Shown here in pieces: positions 31,792-39,493 of a stretch of DNA of 64,000 nucleotides (position 1 is the first letter of the stretch; every line of letters begins with the position of its first letter). A model generated the notes under the pieces. That model did no database searches. It saw only the letters and a program-made list of their open reading frames with translations, and was not told where the DNA came from. Where the stretch lies: NCBI GenBank assembly GCA_015068325.1, contig SVKQ01000020.1, positions 1-64,000 of the forward strand, in the 5' to 3' direction. This DNA is from Oscillospiraceae bacterium (lineage in GTDB: Bacteria; Bacillota; Clostridia; Oscillospirales; Oscillospiraceae). The position numbers and the translations under genes are program-made.

Positions 31792-32172
31792 ATGACTGAA
31801 AAGGAACTCTGTCAGGCCGCCATGGACATGCTGGAGCGGTCCTACTGTCCCTACTCCCGCTTCCCCGTGGGCGCCGCGCTGGAGTGCAGCGACGGCACCG
31901 TGTTCACCGGCTGCAACATCGAGAACGCCGCCTACGGTGCCACCGTCTGCGCCGAGCGCACCGCTATCTTCAAGGCCGTCAGCGAGGGCCGCCGGGACTT
32001 CGTTCGCATCGCCGTCGCCGGCCGGTCGGCGGACTACTGCGTCCCCTGCGGCACCTGCCGCCAGGTGATGCTGGAGTTTGCCCCGGGGCTGGAGGTGCTG
32101 TGCGTCAACGGCGCGGGGGACTACGAGAAGTACACGCTGCCGCAGCTACTGCCCCACAGCTTCACCCTGTGA
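31792..32172 (+). CDS. cdd: Cytidine deaminase
   Basis: This 126-residue enzyme converts cytidine or deoxycytidine to the uridine form in pyrimidine salvage. The zinc site is complete: CAE (Cys 53, proton-shuttle Glu 55) and PCGTC (Cys 86 and Cys 89). The substrate segment FPVGAAL and GCNIENAAYG are standard. It has its own promoter with a hairpin at the transcript start, and a GAAGGAGG ribosome site. feoA follows 50 bases later, probably on the same transcript. It complements the uridine phosphorylase at 22832. Confidence 0.95.
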   Translation: MTEKELCQAAMDMLERSYCPYSRFPVGAALECSDGTVFTGCNIENAAYGATVCAERTAIFKAVSEGRRDFVRIAVAGRSADYCVPCGTCRQVMLEFAPGLEVLCVNGAGDYEKYTLPQLLPHSFTL

Positions 32173-32222
32173 CCGGGGCCGCCGCCGCCGCATAGGATGG
32201 GGCGGAACAAAGGAGGTTCCCT

Positions 32223-32483
32223 ATGGCAAGAACATTGGCCCAACTGGCGCTGGGACAGAGCGCCCGGGTCACGGCGGTGTCGCTGGACGGACCGAAACGC
32301 ATCCGCCTGCAGGAGCTGGGCTTCTTGCCCGGTGCCCGGATCACGGCGCTGCAGGAGAGCCCCTTCGGCGATCCGGTGGCCTACGGGGTGCTGGACACCG
32401 TCATCGCGCTGCGCCGGAGCGACGCCCGGCACATCGAGATCGATGCGCCGCACGCCCCTGTCCAAGCAAAAAAACAGCTATGA
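32223..32483 (+). CDS. feoA: FeoA domain protein
   Basis: This 86-residue protein is a single SH3-like FeoA domain (LALGQSARV, then LQELGFLPGARI, ending ALRRSDARHIEI). FeoA is a small cytoplasmic partner of the FeoB iron transporter. Here it lies about 6 kb from feoB, on the opposite strand, downstream of cdd. AAAGGAGG precedes the ATG. The last codons overlap the left arm of the terminator at 32471. It may serve this feoB or another one elsewhere in the genome. Confidence 0.88.
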   Translation: MARTLAQLALGQSARVTAVSLDGPKRIRLQELGFLPGARITALQESPFGDPVAYGVLDTVIALRRSDARHIEIDAPHAPVQAKKQL

Positions 32484-32508
32484 AGCCGTTTGGCTTCATA
32501 GCTGTTTT
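32471..32508. terminator. Bidirectional terminator between feoA and the aminopeptidase
   Basis: Perfect 17-bp arms (32471-32487 with 32492-32508) rich in A/T at the base. It overlaps the end of feoA and serves both convergent genes. Confidence 0.9.
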
Positions 32509-32520
32509 CTCTTCTCACCT

Positions 32521-33744
32521 TCAGAAGGCCCAGTTGCCGCTGCGGAAGATGGGCACCACCTTGCCGCCGGCACAGATGGCGTCGATATTCATGTCGGCCG
32601 AACCGATCATGAAATCCTCATGGACCATGGACTCGTTGACGCCCATGGCGCGGACCTCCTCCAGCGTTTTGTGCTGGAAGTCGTCGATGGTGTCCATGAA
32701 GCCCTTGCCCAGGGCCAGGTGGCAGGCGGCGTTCTCGTCGAACAGCGTGTTGTAGAACAGCAGGCCGCTGCGGCTGATGGGGGAGTCGTAGGGTACCAAA
32801 GCGCACTCGCCCAGATAGGCGCTGCCCTCGTCCATGCGGATGATCTCAGTGAGCAGCTTCTCGTTTTTGCCGGCGTGCCACTCCACGGCCTTACCCTCGT
32901 GGAAGCGGATCCAGAAGTCCTCGATCAGCTGGCCCTGGTAACACAGGGGCTTGGTGGCATAGACGATACCCTCCGCCTGGCCCCGCATGGGGGAGACGAA
33001 GCACTCCTCAGTGGGCATGTTGGGGTTGTAGACGATGTGCTGCAGGGACTCCTCGCAGCCGCCGCAGAAGCGGCCCTCGGGGATCATACCCACGGTGAAG
33101 TCGGTGCCGTTGGAGGCGGTGTAGTGGAGCTGCTCGATGTGCAGGCTGTTGAGATAGGCGCAGTGGTCGTGCAGGGACTTGTTGTGCTTTTCCCACTCGG
33201 CCACGGGATCGTCCCACACGCGGCAGGTATCCAGTATGGCCTGCCACAGCTTCTCCACCGCCTGGCTGGTGCGCAGGCCGGGGAATAGCTTTTTGGCCCA
33301 GGCCGCGCCGGGCACGGCGGCGATGCACCACTGATACCGGTTCTCCATCCGGTCCCGGTAGCCCTTGATGACGGGGTACCGGGCCTGCTGGGCCTTGGCC
33401 ATCTTCACCGGGTCCACGCCCTTGAGGCCGTCCGGATCCTCGGAGACCAGATAGATGCGGCAGGGCAGTACGTCGGCGTAGTGGGCCCAGCGAGCCTCCT
33501 CATAGTGGTCCATGTGGTCGAGGGTATCCTGGGTGCGGTAGCGGTAGTGCAGCTTGGTCAGGGGCTGGTAGTTCCAGTCCACCACCACCTTTTTGGCCTG
33601 GCAGCGGTAGCACTCCTCCACCAGCAGCTTTACGAACTCCGGCTGGTCCAGCTCCGCGGTGATGAACACCTCCTGCCCCGGCTGGACGTTGACGCCCATG
33701 CGGGCGATGAGCCGGGCATACTTGCGCAAAACGGTCTTTTTCAT
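32521..33744 (-). CDS. M29 family aminopeptidase
   Basis: This 407-residue protein matches the M29 (AmpS/PepS/aminopeptidase T) family of two-metal aminopeptidases. Conserved stretches include SNGTDFTVGM, the LGECALVPYDSPIS region and the C-terminal VHEDFMIGSADMNIDAI. It removes N-terminal residues from peptides in the cytoplasm. I start at 33744 (MKKTVLRKY), where AGGAGGAG precedes the ATG; the open frame upstream has no ribosome site. Its promoter overlaps that of the divergent MATE gene. Confidence 0.92.
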   Translation of the reverse strand: MKKTVLRKYARLIARMGVNVQPGQEVFITAELDQPEFVKLLVEECYRCQAKKVVVDWNYQPLTKLHYRYRTQDTLDHMDHYEEARWAHYADVLPCRIYLVSEDPDGLKGVDPVKMAKAQQARYPVIKGYRDRMENRYQWCIAAVPGAAWAKKLFPGLRTSQAVEKLWQAILDTCRVWDDPVAEWEKHNKSLHDHCAYLNSLHIEQLHYTASNGTDFTVGMIPEGRFCGGCEESLQHIVYNPNMPTEECFVSPMRGQAEGIVYATKPLCYQGQLIEDFWIRFHEGKAVEWHAGKNEKLLTEIIRMDEGSAYLGECALVPYDSPISRSGLLFYNTLFDENAACHLALGKGFMDTIDDFQHKTLEEVRAMGVNESMVHEDFMIGSADMNIDAICAGGKVVPIFRSGNWAF

Positions 33745-33821
33745 GGAACTCCTCCTGTGTGATGATCTGTAAAGGCTCCTCCCTGCGGCGGAACGGCTGC
33801 AGAAAGAAGGCGCGCTCTCAA

Positions 33822-33851
33822 TTGACAATCATATACCAGATGTGGTAGATT
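33822..33851 (+). promoter_or_regulatory. Promoter of the MATE gene
   Basis: The plus strand has a perfect -35 TTGACA (33822-33827), an 18-bp spacer and -10 TAGATT (33846-33851). It is back-to-back with the aminopeptidase promoter, so the two probably compete. Confidence 0.65.
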
Positions 33852-33856
33852 TTCAA
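33828..33856 (-). promoter_or_regulatory. Promoter of the M29 aminopeptidase gene
   Basis: The minus strand has -35 TTGAAA (33851-33856), a 17-bp spacer and -10 TATGAT (33828-33833). It overlaps the divergent MATE promoter almost completely. Confidence 0.6.
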
Positions 33857-33890
33857 GGGAATACCTGACAGGGAGAGGAGGCGTATCGGT

Positions 33891-35294
33891 ATGCGGCAGG
33901 ATCATTTGGCCCGCATGCGGCGCGGTGAAACGCTGTCGTGGCAACAGCAGATCCTGCTGACGCTGCGGCTGAGCGTCCCGGCCATTCTGGCCCAGCTGTC
34001 CACCATCGTCATGCAGTATATCGACGCCGCCATGGTGGGCCAACTGGGTGCCGGTGCCTCGGCGGCCATCGGGCTGGTGTCCTCCTCCATGTGGCTCTTT
34101 GCCGACGTGGCCACCGCCATGGTGGTGGGCTTTACGGTGCAGGTGGCCCAGCGGATCGGCGCCGGCGACGAAGCCGAGGCCCGCAACCTGATGCGGCAGG
34201 GTCTGGTGGTCACGCTGGCTGTCTCGGTGGTGATGATGGCGCTGGCGCTGGCCATCAGCGGTCCCCTGCCCCGCTGGCTTCGGGGCGATCCCTTGATCCA
34301 CGCTGACGCCAGCAGCTATTTCCGGATCTTTGCCCTGTCCCTGCCACTGGTCCAGTTGGGCGCTCTGAGCGCCGGCATGCTGCAATCCAGCGGCAATATG
34401 CGCACGCCCAGCGTGCTGATGGTGTCCATGTGTGCCATGGACGTGGTGTTTAATGCGTTGCTGATTTTCCCCGGCCGGACGCTTCTCGGCGTCACCGTGC
34501 CGGGCGCCGGGCTGGGCGTCACCGGTGCGGCGCTGGGCACGCTGCTGGCCCGGGGCATCGGCTCGCTGATCCTGACCTGGTTTTTGTTGTGCCGCTCTCC
34601 TATGCTGCGGCTGCGGCGCGGGGAGCGCCTCCGCTTTGTCCCCCATCAGCTGCGCCTTGCCGCCAGGCTGTCCCTGCCGGTGGCGGCGGAGCGGGGCGTC
34701 ATGTCCTCGGCGCAGATCGTGTCCATGCGCATCATCGCCCCGCTGGGCACGGTATCTGTTGCCGCCCACTCCTTTGCCATCACCGCCGAGGGGCTGTGCT
34801 ACATGCCCGGCTACGGCATCCAGAGCGCTGCCGCCACACTGGTGGGGCAGAGCGTGGGCGCCGGGCGGAAGGATCTCACCCACCGGCTGGGCTGGATCAT
34901 CACGGGGCTGTCCATGGTGATCATGACGCTCTCCGCCGCTATCCTCTATGTCACCGCGCCGTTGATCCTGGGCATCATGACGCCGGATGCAGAGGTGGTG
35001 ACGCTGGCCGCATCGGTGCTGCGGATCGTCATCTTCGTCGAGCCGCTGTTCGGCGCCTCCATCGTGGCCACCGGCGTGTTCCAGGGCGCCGGCAACACGT
35101 TGCCCGCCACCCTCATGGACCTGCTGAGCATGTGGGGCCTGCGCATCCCGCTGGCCATCCCGCTGGTGGCCCGCTACGGCCTGCGGGGCGCCTGGATCGC
35201 CATGACCGTCGAACTGACCTTCCGGGGCGCCATCTTTCTGCTCCGGCTGGCCGGCAGACGCTGGCTGCCACGGGAGCAGCGCGGCGCGCAGTAG
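33891..35294 (+). CDS. MATE family efflux transporter
   Basis: This 467-residue protein has about twelve membrane helices in two similar halves, as in MatE/NorM-type multidrug antiporters. The first helix segment (LSVPAILAQLSTIVMQYIDAAMVG) and the matching second-half segment (LSLPVAAERGVMSSAQIVSMRII) show the repeat. The transported compound and the coupling ion cannot be told. A good AGGAGG ribosome site precedes the ATG. It appears monocistronic; the next gene begins 140 bases later. Confidence 0.9.
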   Translation: MRQDHLARMRRGETLSWQQQILLTLRLSVPAILAQLSTIVMQYIDAAMVGQLGAGASAAIGLVSSSMWLFADVATAMVVGFTVQVAQRIGAGDEAEARNLMRQGLVVTLAVSVVMMALALAISGPLPRWLRGDPLIHADASSYFRIFALSLPLVQLGALSAGMLQSSGNMRTPSVLMVSMCAMDVVFNALLIFPGRTLLGVTVPGAGLGVTGAALGTLLARGIGSLILTWFLLCRSPMLRLRRGERLRFVPHQLRLAARLSLPVAAERGVMSSAQIVSMRIIAPLGTVSVAAHSFAITAEGLCYMPGYGIQSAAATLVGQSVGAGRKDLTHRLGWIITGLSMVIMTLSAAILYVTAPLILGIMTPDAEVVTLAASVLRIVIFVEPLFGASIVATGVFQGAGNTLPATLMDLLSMWGLRIPLAIPLVARYGLRGAWIAMTVELTFRGAIFLLRLAGRRWLPREQRGAQ

Positions 35295-35434
35295 AGAAAA
35301 CCTCTGCGATGCCCCGGCAAAAGATGCCCGGAAAGTTTTCCCCCTGTTCATATTTCCGCCGCCGGGATGTGCTATGATAAAAAAACAGGAAGATCAGAGA
35401 AAAGAGAATCTGATAATAAGGCAGGTCGTATCCC

Positions 35435-36121
35435 ATGATGATTGAAAAGAGCGGCAGCATCCGCCTGCGGGAGATCCCGCTCCCCCAGGGGACCACGCCG
35501 GAGCAGCAGGAGCTGGCCCAGGGAATGGTCCGGGTCAACCATCTGTACCGCAGCGCATTGAAGGTGGCCGTGACCCAGATGGAGATCCTGGACGAGGAGT
35601 TCGCCAGCCTGTATGACCACTCCCCCATCCACCACATCGAATACCGCATCAAAACGCTGGACAGCATCATCAAGAAGCTGCAGCGGGACGGGCACGAGAT
35701 CACCATCGACAACATCTACGCCCACGTCAACGACGTGGCCGGCATCCGCGTCATCTGCAACTATCTGGACGATATCTTCTATCTCCGAAGCCTGTTGACC
35801 CGCACCGAGTCCTTCAAGGTCATCCGGGAGGTAGACTACATCACTCAGCCAAAGGAGTCCGGCTACCGCAGCCTGCATTTGATCATCGATGTGCCCATCG
35901 TCATCTCCGAGGGGACACTGCACCTGCCTGTGGAGGTACAACTGCGCACCATCGCCATGGACATGTGGGCCAGCCTGGAGCATGAGCTGCGCTATAAGTC
36001 CGACCGGGACTTCAACGAGGAGGAGACCGCCCGGTTGCGCCTGTGCTCGGACACCATCTATGAGGTGGACCGGGAGATGCAGAACATCTACCAGGGCAAG
36101 TCGCCGGAGTATGCGGAGTGA
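35435..36121 (+). CDS. Small alarmone synthetase (RelQ/YjbM-like)
   Basis: This 228-residue protein consists of a single (p)ppGpp synthetase domain. The family motifs are YRIKTLDSIIKKL, then VNDVAGIRVIC, then ESGYRSLHLII, and EVQLRTIAMDMWASLEHEL. There is no hydrolase, TGS or ACT domain, so it is a synthesis-only enzyme, as in RelQ. It would make (p)ppGpp or pGpp in response to stress. A weak promoter-like TATGAT lies near 35374-35379. It is monocistronic and ends at the hairpin at 36134. Confidence 0.92.
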   Translation: MMIEKSGSIRLREIPLPQGTTPEQQELAQGMVRVNHLYRSALKVAVTQMEILDEEFASLYDHSPIHHIEYRIKTLDSIIKKLQRDGHEITIDNIYAHVNDVAGIRVICNYLDDIFYLRSLLTRTESFKVIREVDYITQPKESGYRSLHLIIDVPIVISEGTLHLPVEVQLRTIAMDMWASLEHELRYKSDRDFNEEETARLRLCSDTIYEVDREMQNIYQGKSPEYAE

Positions 36122-36133
36122 CACACAACAGAA

Positions 36134-36168
36134 AACGGCTCCGGCACATGTGCCGGAGCCGTTCTTTT
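36134..36168. terminator. Bidirectional terminator
   Basis: Perfect 15-bp arms (36134-36148 with 36149-36163, inner bases forming the loop) are followed by a T-rich stretch on the plus strand and TTTTC on the minus strand. It separates the alarmone synthetase from the convergent small membrane protein gene. Confidence 0.85.
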
Positions 36169-36181
36169 CTTGTACGTGGTC

Positions 36182-36658
36182 TCAGGCGACGGTGCCGAAG
36201 AGGTTGACGCCCAGCACGCTGAGAAGGCCCATGATGCAGCCGGCCAGCAGTACGCCGCCCATACAGGCCAGGGCGCTCTTCTTCAATCCCATGTCCAAAA
36301 TACTGGCGGCCAGTGTCCCCGTCCAGGCGCCGGTGCCGGGGATAGGGATGCCCACGAACAGCAGCAGCGCCCAGAACAGGCCCCGCCCCGCCCTGGCCTT
36401 CAGCTTTTCGCCGCCCCGGTGGCCTTTCTCCAGACAGAAGGTGAAGAACCGCCCGATCACCGGCCTGTCCTTCCCCCACTCCAGCACCCTGCGGGCAAAG
36501 AGGTAGATCACCGGCACCGGCAGCATGTTGCCAACGATGGCGATGAGGAAGGTCTGCCACAGCGGCAGACCGTAGGCCACACCGTAGGGGATCGCGCCCC
36601 GCAGCTCGATCAGCGGCACCATGGACACCAGAAAAACAATGATACAGTGTTTCAGCAT
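36182..36658 (-). CDS. COG2426-type small multidrug export-like membrane protein
   Basis: This 158-residue protein has about four hydrophobic helices and matches the family called small multidrug export protein (start VSMVPLIELRGAIPYGV, loop VGIPIPGTGAWTGTL). That name rests on old annotation; the function is uncertain. The ELRGAIP and PIPGTGAW signatures are typical and resemble re-entrant DedA-like motifs. It has its own promoter at 36712-36740 and ends near the shared hairpin at 36134. Confidence 0.8.
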   Translation of the reverse strand: MLKHCIIVFLVSMVPLIELRGAIPYGVAYGLPLWQTFLIAIVGNMLPVPVIYLFARRVLEWGKDRPVIGRFFTFCLEKGHRGGEKLKARAGRGLFWALLLFVGIPIPGTGAWTGTLAASILDMGLKKSALACMGGVLLAGCIMGLLSVLGVNLFGTVA

Positions 36659-36711
36659 GACACGCTCCGCATACAGAAGATTTCCCGCGTCCGCCGCGGG
36701 AATAATAAAAT

Positions 36712-36740
36712 ATTATACCGGCCGCGGCATCCTTTTGCAA
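36712..36740 (-). promoter_or_regulatory. Promoter of the COG2426-type membrane protein gene
   Basis: The minus strand has -35 TTGCAA (36735-36740), a 17-bp spacer and a perfect -10 TATAAT (36712-36717). A small cccgcg/cgcggg hairpin lies in the leader near 36684-36700. Confidence 0.8.
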
Positions 36741-36845
36741 GGGAGAAGCCGCGGTTTTTCTCAGGATCGGCGGTTTTCACAGGGAACCACCCCTTTTTTC
36801 GGCGGAATTCTGTGGCGAAGTCCGCCGAAACCGTGCAAAAAAGCG

Positions 36846-36874
36846 TCGACATCGGCGCTTATTTCTTGTATAAT
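36846..36874 (+). promoter_or_regulatory. Promoter of the Na/Pi cotransporter gene
   Basis: The plus strand has -35 TCGACA (36846-36851), a 17-bp spacer and a perfect -10 TATAAT (36869-36874), 26 bases before the ATG. Confidence 0.7.
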
Positions 36875-36900
36875 GGATGTATATTGGGAGGGAATGCGAT

Positions 36901-38658
36901 ATGACCATCAGTGATTACATTGCCCTGCTGGGCGGCGTAGCTCTGTTCCTGTTCGGCATGGCCTTCATGGGGGAAAACCTGAAGAAGGTGGCCGGCAGCA
37001 AGCTGGAGCTGGTCCTGTACCGTCTCAGCAACACGCCTTTGCGGGGCATTCTGCTGGGCACCGGCGTCACCGCCGTGATCCAGTCATCCTCCGCCACCTC
37101 GGTGATGGTGGTGGGCTTTGTCAACTCCGGCATGATGAAGGTGCGCCAGGCCATCGGCGTCATCATGGGAGCCATTCTGGGCACCAGTGTCACCGGCTGG
37201 ATCGTGGCGCTCAGCACGCTGGGCGGCGGCGGGAACTGGCTGTCCCTGCTGTCCACGTCCACACTGACGGGCGTCATCGCGGTGATCGGCATCCTGCTGC
37301 GCATGACAGGCAAGAAGCGCACCACCATCCATGTGGGCGACATCCTGCTGGGTTTTGCCGTGCTGATGTTCGGCATGAACGCCATGAGCGCAGCCGTGGC
37401 TCCGCTGAAGGAGAGTGAGGCCTTCATCCACGCGCTGACGGCCTTTTCCAACCCCCTGCTGGGCATTCTGGTAGGTATCGTGTTCACCAGCGTGCTGCAG
37501 AGCGCTTCCGCCGCTGTCGGTATCCTGCAGGCACTGGCTGTCACCGGCGCCGTCACTTTTGGCGTGGCACTTCCCATCGTCATGGGCATCGCCGTGGGCG
37601 CCGCCGTACCGGTGCTGCTCAGTGCGTTGGGCGCCGGTGTCGCCGGACGGCGCACCGCCTTCACTTACCTGCTCATTGACGTGCTGGGCGTGATCATCTG
37701 GTCCATCCTGTTCTACGGGGCCAACGCCATCTTCCACTTTTCCTTCCTCTCCGTGGTGATGACGGCCGTCTCCATTGCGCTGATGAATACGGTGTTCCGT
37801 CTGGCTACTGTGGCTGTGCTGACACCGCTGATCGCCCCCATGGAGCGGCTGGTCTGTCTGCTGATCCCCGACCGCCTTCGCCAGACAGAGGACGAAGAAG
37901 ACATGGACCGGCTGGAGGAGCGCTTCCTGCAGCACCCGGCGCTGGCCGTGGAGCAGAGCCGCCTGGTCACCAACTCCATGGCCGAGAGAGCACAGCAGAA
38001 CCTGCTGGAGGCCATCTCCCTGCGCACCACCTGGTCCGAGCGGGCTTTCGACCAGGTAGAGGAACTGGAAAGCCTTATCGACCGGTACGAGGACAAACTG
38101 GGCACCTATCTCATGAAGATCACGATGAGATCCATCTCCACCGAGCAGAGCGAGGAGGTCAGCAAGTTCCTGCACACCATCTCTGACTTTGAGCGTATTT
38201 CCGACCACGCCCTGAACATCGCCGAGGCTGCCCAGGAGATCCATCAGAAGGATCTGCACTTCTCCGGTGACGCGGCCCGGGAACTGAACATCATGGAGAC
38301 CGCTGTGACGGAGATCCTGGGGCTGGCGGTTGGCTCCTTCGTCTCCGGCGATCTGCAGACCGCTGCCCGGGTGGAGCCGTTGGAGGAGATCATCGACGAT
38401 CTGTGCGACCAACTGAAGATGCACCATGTGGAGCGGCTGAAGCGGGGCGAGTGCACGCTGAGCCAGGGCTTTGTGTTCAACGACCTGCTGACCAACTATG
38501 AGCGCGTGGCCGACCACTGCTCCAATGTGGCCGTGGCCCTCATCGAGCTCAATGCCGACAGCTTCGACACCCATGAATACCTCCACGACGTGCGCCAGCG
38601 CCGCGACGCCGCTTTCACCCGATACTATGAGGAGTATCAGGCCAAATATGCGCTGTAA
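36901..38658 (+). CDS. Na/Pi cotransporter family protein with PhoU-like domain
   Basis: This 585-residue protein has the two inverted-repeat Na/Pi (NptA/YjbB) halves, each with the QSS/QSA signature (TAVIQSSSATSVM and TSVLQSASAAVGI). A C-terminal PhoU-like helical domain (about 340-575) follows. The family moves phosphate with sodium, in bacteria often thought to act in efflux; the PhoU part would sense or regulate. I start at 36901, nine bases after GGGAGGG, rather than eight codons upstream, where the ATG lies just downstream of the -10 box. It is monocistronic. Confidence 0.92.
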   Translation: MTISDYIALLGGVALFLFGMAFMGENLKKVAGSKLELVLYRLSNTPLRGILLGTGVTAVIQSSSATSVMVVGFVNSGMMKVRQAIGVIMGAILGTSVTGWIVALSTLGGGGNWLSLLSTSTLTGVIAVIGILLRMTGKKRTTIHVGDILLGFAVLMFGMNAMSAAVAPLKESEAFIHALTAFSNPLLGILVGIVFTSVLQSASAAVGILQALAVTGAVTFGVALPIVMGIAVGAAVPVLLSALGAGVAGRRTAFTYLLIDVLGVIIWSILFYGANAIFHFSFLSVVMTAVSIALMNTVFRLATVAVLTPLIAPMERLVCLLIPDRLRQTEDEEDMDRLEERFLQHPALAVEQSRLVTNSMAERAQQNLLEAISLRTTWSERAFDQVEELESLIDRYEDKLGTYLMKITMRSISTEQSEEVSKFLHTISDFERISDHALNIAEAAQEIHQKDLHFSGDAARELNIMETAVTEILGLAVGSFVSGDLQTAARVEPLEEIIDDLCDQLKMHHVERLKRGECTLSQGFVFNDLLTNYERVADHCSNVAVALIELNADSFDTHEYLHDVRQRRDAAFTRYYEEYQAKYAL

Positions 38659-38715
38659 GAGTGAGTATAGGCCTTTTAAGGACGCACATAGGCAATTATA
38701 GGCAAATACAGGCAC

Positions 38716-38757
38716 AAAAAAAGGCCGGCAGGTGAGAACACCTGCCGGCCTTTTTTT
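38716..38757. terminator. Bidirectional terminator
   Basis: Perfect 19-bp arms including A and T runs (38716-38734 with 38739-38757) separate the Na/Pi gene from the convergent metallo-hydrolase gene. Just upstream (about 38682-38715) lie three near-repeats of taggcaa. Confidence 0.92.
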
Positions 38758-38766
38758 GTTTCATGC

Positions 38767-39378
38767 TCACAGGGGATAGACGGGCACGACAACGCCCGGC
38801 GGTGTCTCCGCCGGGTCGAAGCTGCTGTCCGCCAGGCGGTGCACCTGCTCCGGAGGAAACAGGGGCAGAAAATCCTCCAGCGTGCCGATCTCCGGGAAGC
38901 CGCAGGGCCCTCGGCGGTAGTGCATGGGCACTGCGATCCTGGGCTGCAGGGCGTCTATCACCATTCTGGCACCGGCGGCATCGATGGTGTAGAAGCCGCC
39001 CACCGGGATCAGCAGCACGTCGCAGCCGAGCAGGGGTGCGGCCTGTTCCGCTGAGAGCTGGTGGCCCAGGTCGCCCAGATGCACCACCGTCTGTCCCTCA
39101 GCCGTCAGGATGTGGATGGTGTTGGGACCCCGCCTGGCGCCGCCCAGATCGTCGTGACAGGCGGCCACTGTGTCCACCGTGAATGGTGAGTAGCTGGACG
39201 GCCGGACGGAAACAGCCGGACGGTAGTTGTGGTCGAAGTGGTCGTGGCTGCACAGCACCTCATCGGCGGTGAGGTGCAGAGGCGGATAGCCCTTTACCAC
39301 ATCATAGGGATCCAGCACGACGCGATAGCCGACCGACTCCACGCCAAAGCAGGCGTGGCCGAACCATGTGATCTTCAT
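38767..39378 (-). CDS. Metallo-beta-lactamase fold hydrolase (UlaG-like)
   Basis: This 203-residue protein opens with ITWFGHACFGVES, the UlaG/RNase Z-like start of the fold. It has the metal motif HDHFDH (residues 45-50) and further ligand positions near HLGDLG and the C-terminal MHYR. It lacks a signal peptide and should be a cytoplasmic hydrolase of unknown substrate. It has a promoter at 39409-39437, a GGAGGAGG ribosome site and a shared terminator at its 3' end. Confidence 0.88.
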   Translation of the reverse strand: MKITWFGHACFGVESVGYRVVLDPYDVVKGYPPLHLTADEVLCSHDHFDHNYRPAVSVRPSSYSPFTVDTVAACHDDLGGARRGPNTIHILTAEGQTVVHLGDLGHQLSAEQAAPLLGCDVLLIPVGGFYTIDAAGARMVIDALQPRIAVPMHYRRGPCGFPEIGTLEDFLPLFPPEQVHRLADSSFDPAETPPGVVVPVYPL

Positions 39379-39408
39379 GGGCCATCCCTCCTCCTTTCTT
39401 TATAATTC

Positions 39409-39437
39409 ATTTTACCCCACCGCGCAGAAAAGTGCAA
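39409..39437 (-). promoter_or_regulatory. Promoter of the metallo-hydrolase gene
   Basis: The minus strand has -35 TTGCAC (39432-39437), a 17-bp spacer and -10 TAAAAT (39409-39414). It lies right after the hairpin of the TRAP operon. Confidence 0.7.
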
Positions 39438-39459
39438 GGCTCCGTTTTACAACGGAGCC
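39438..39459 (-). terminator. Hairpin after the TRAP permease gene
   Basis: Perfect 9-bp arms (39438-39446 with 39451-39459) lie 35 bases after the permease stop. The T-tract is poor, so readthrough into the metallo-hydrolase gene is possible. Confidence 0.6.
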
Positions 39460-39493
39460 CTGCGAGGAGATCTTACGCTGCCGCGGCACGGTT

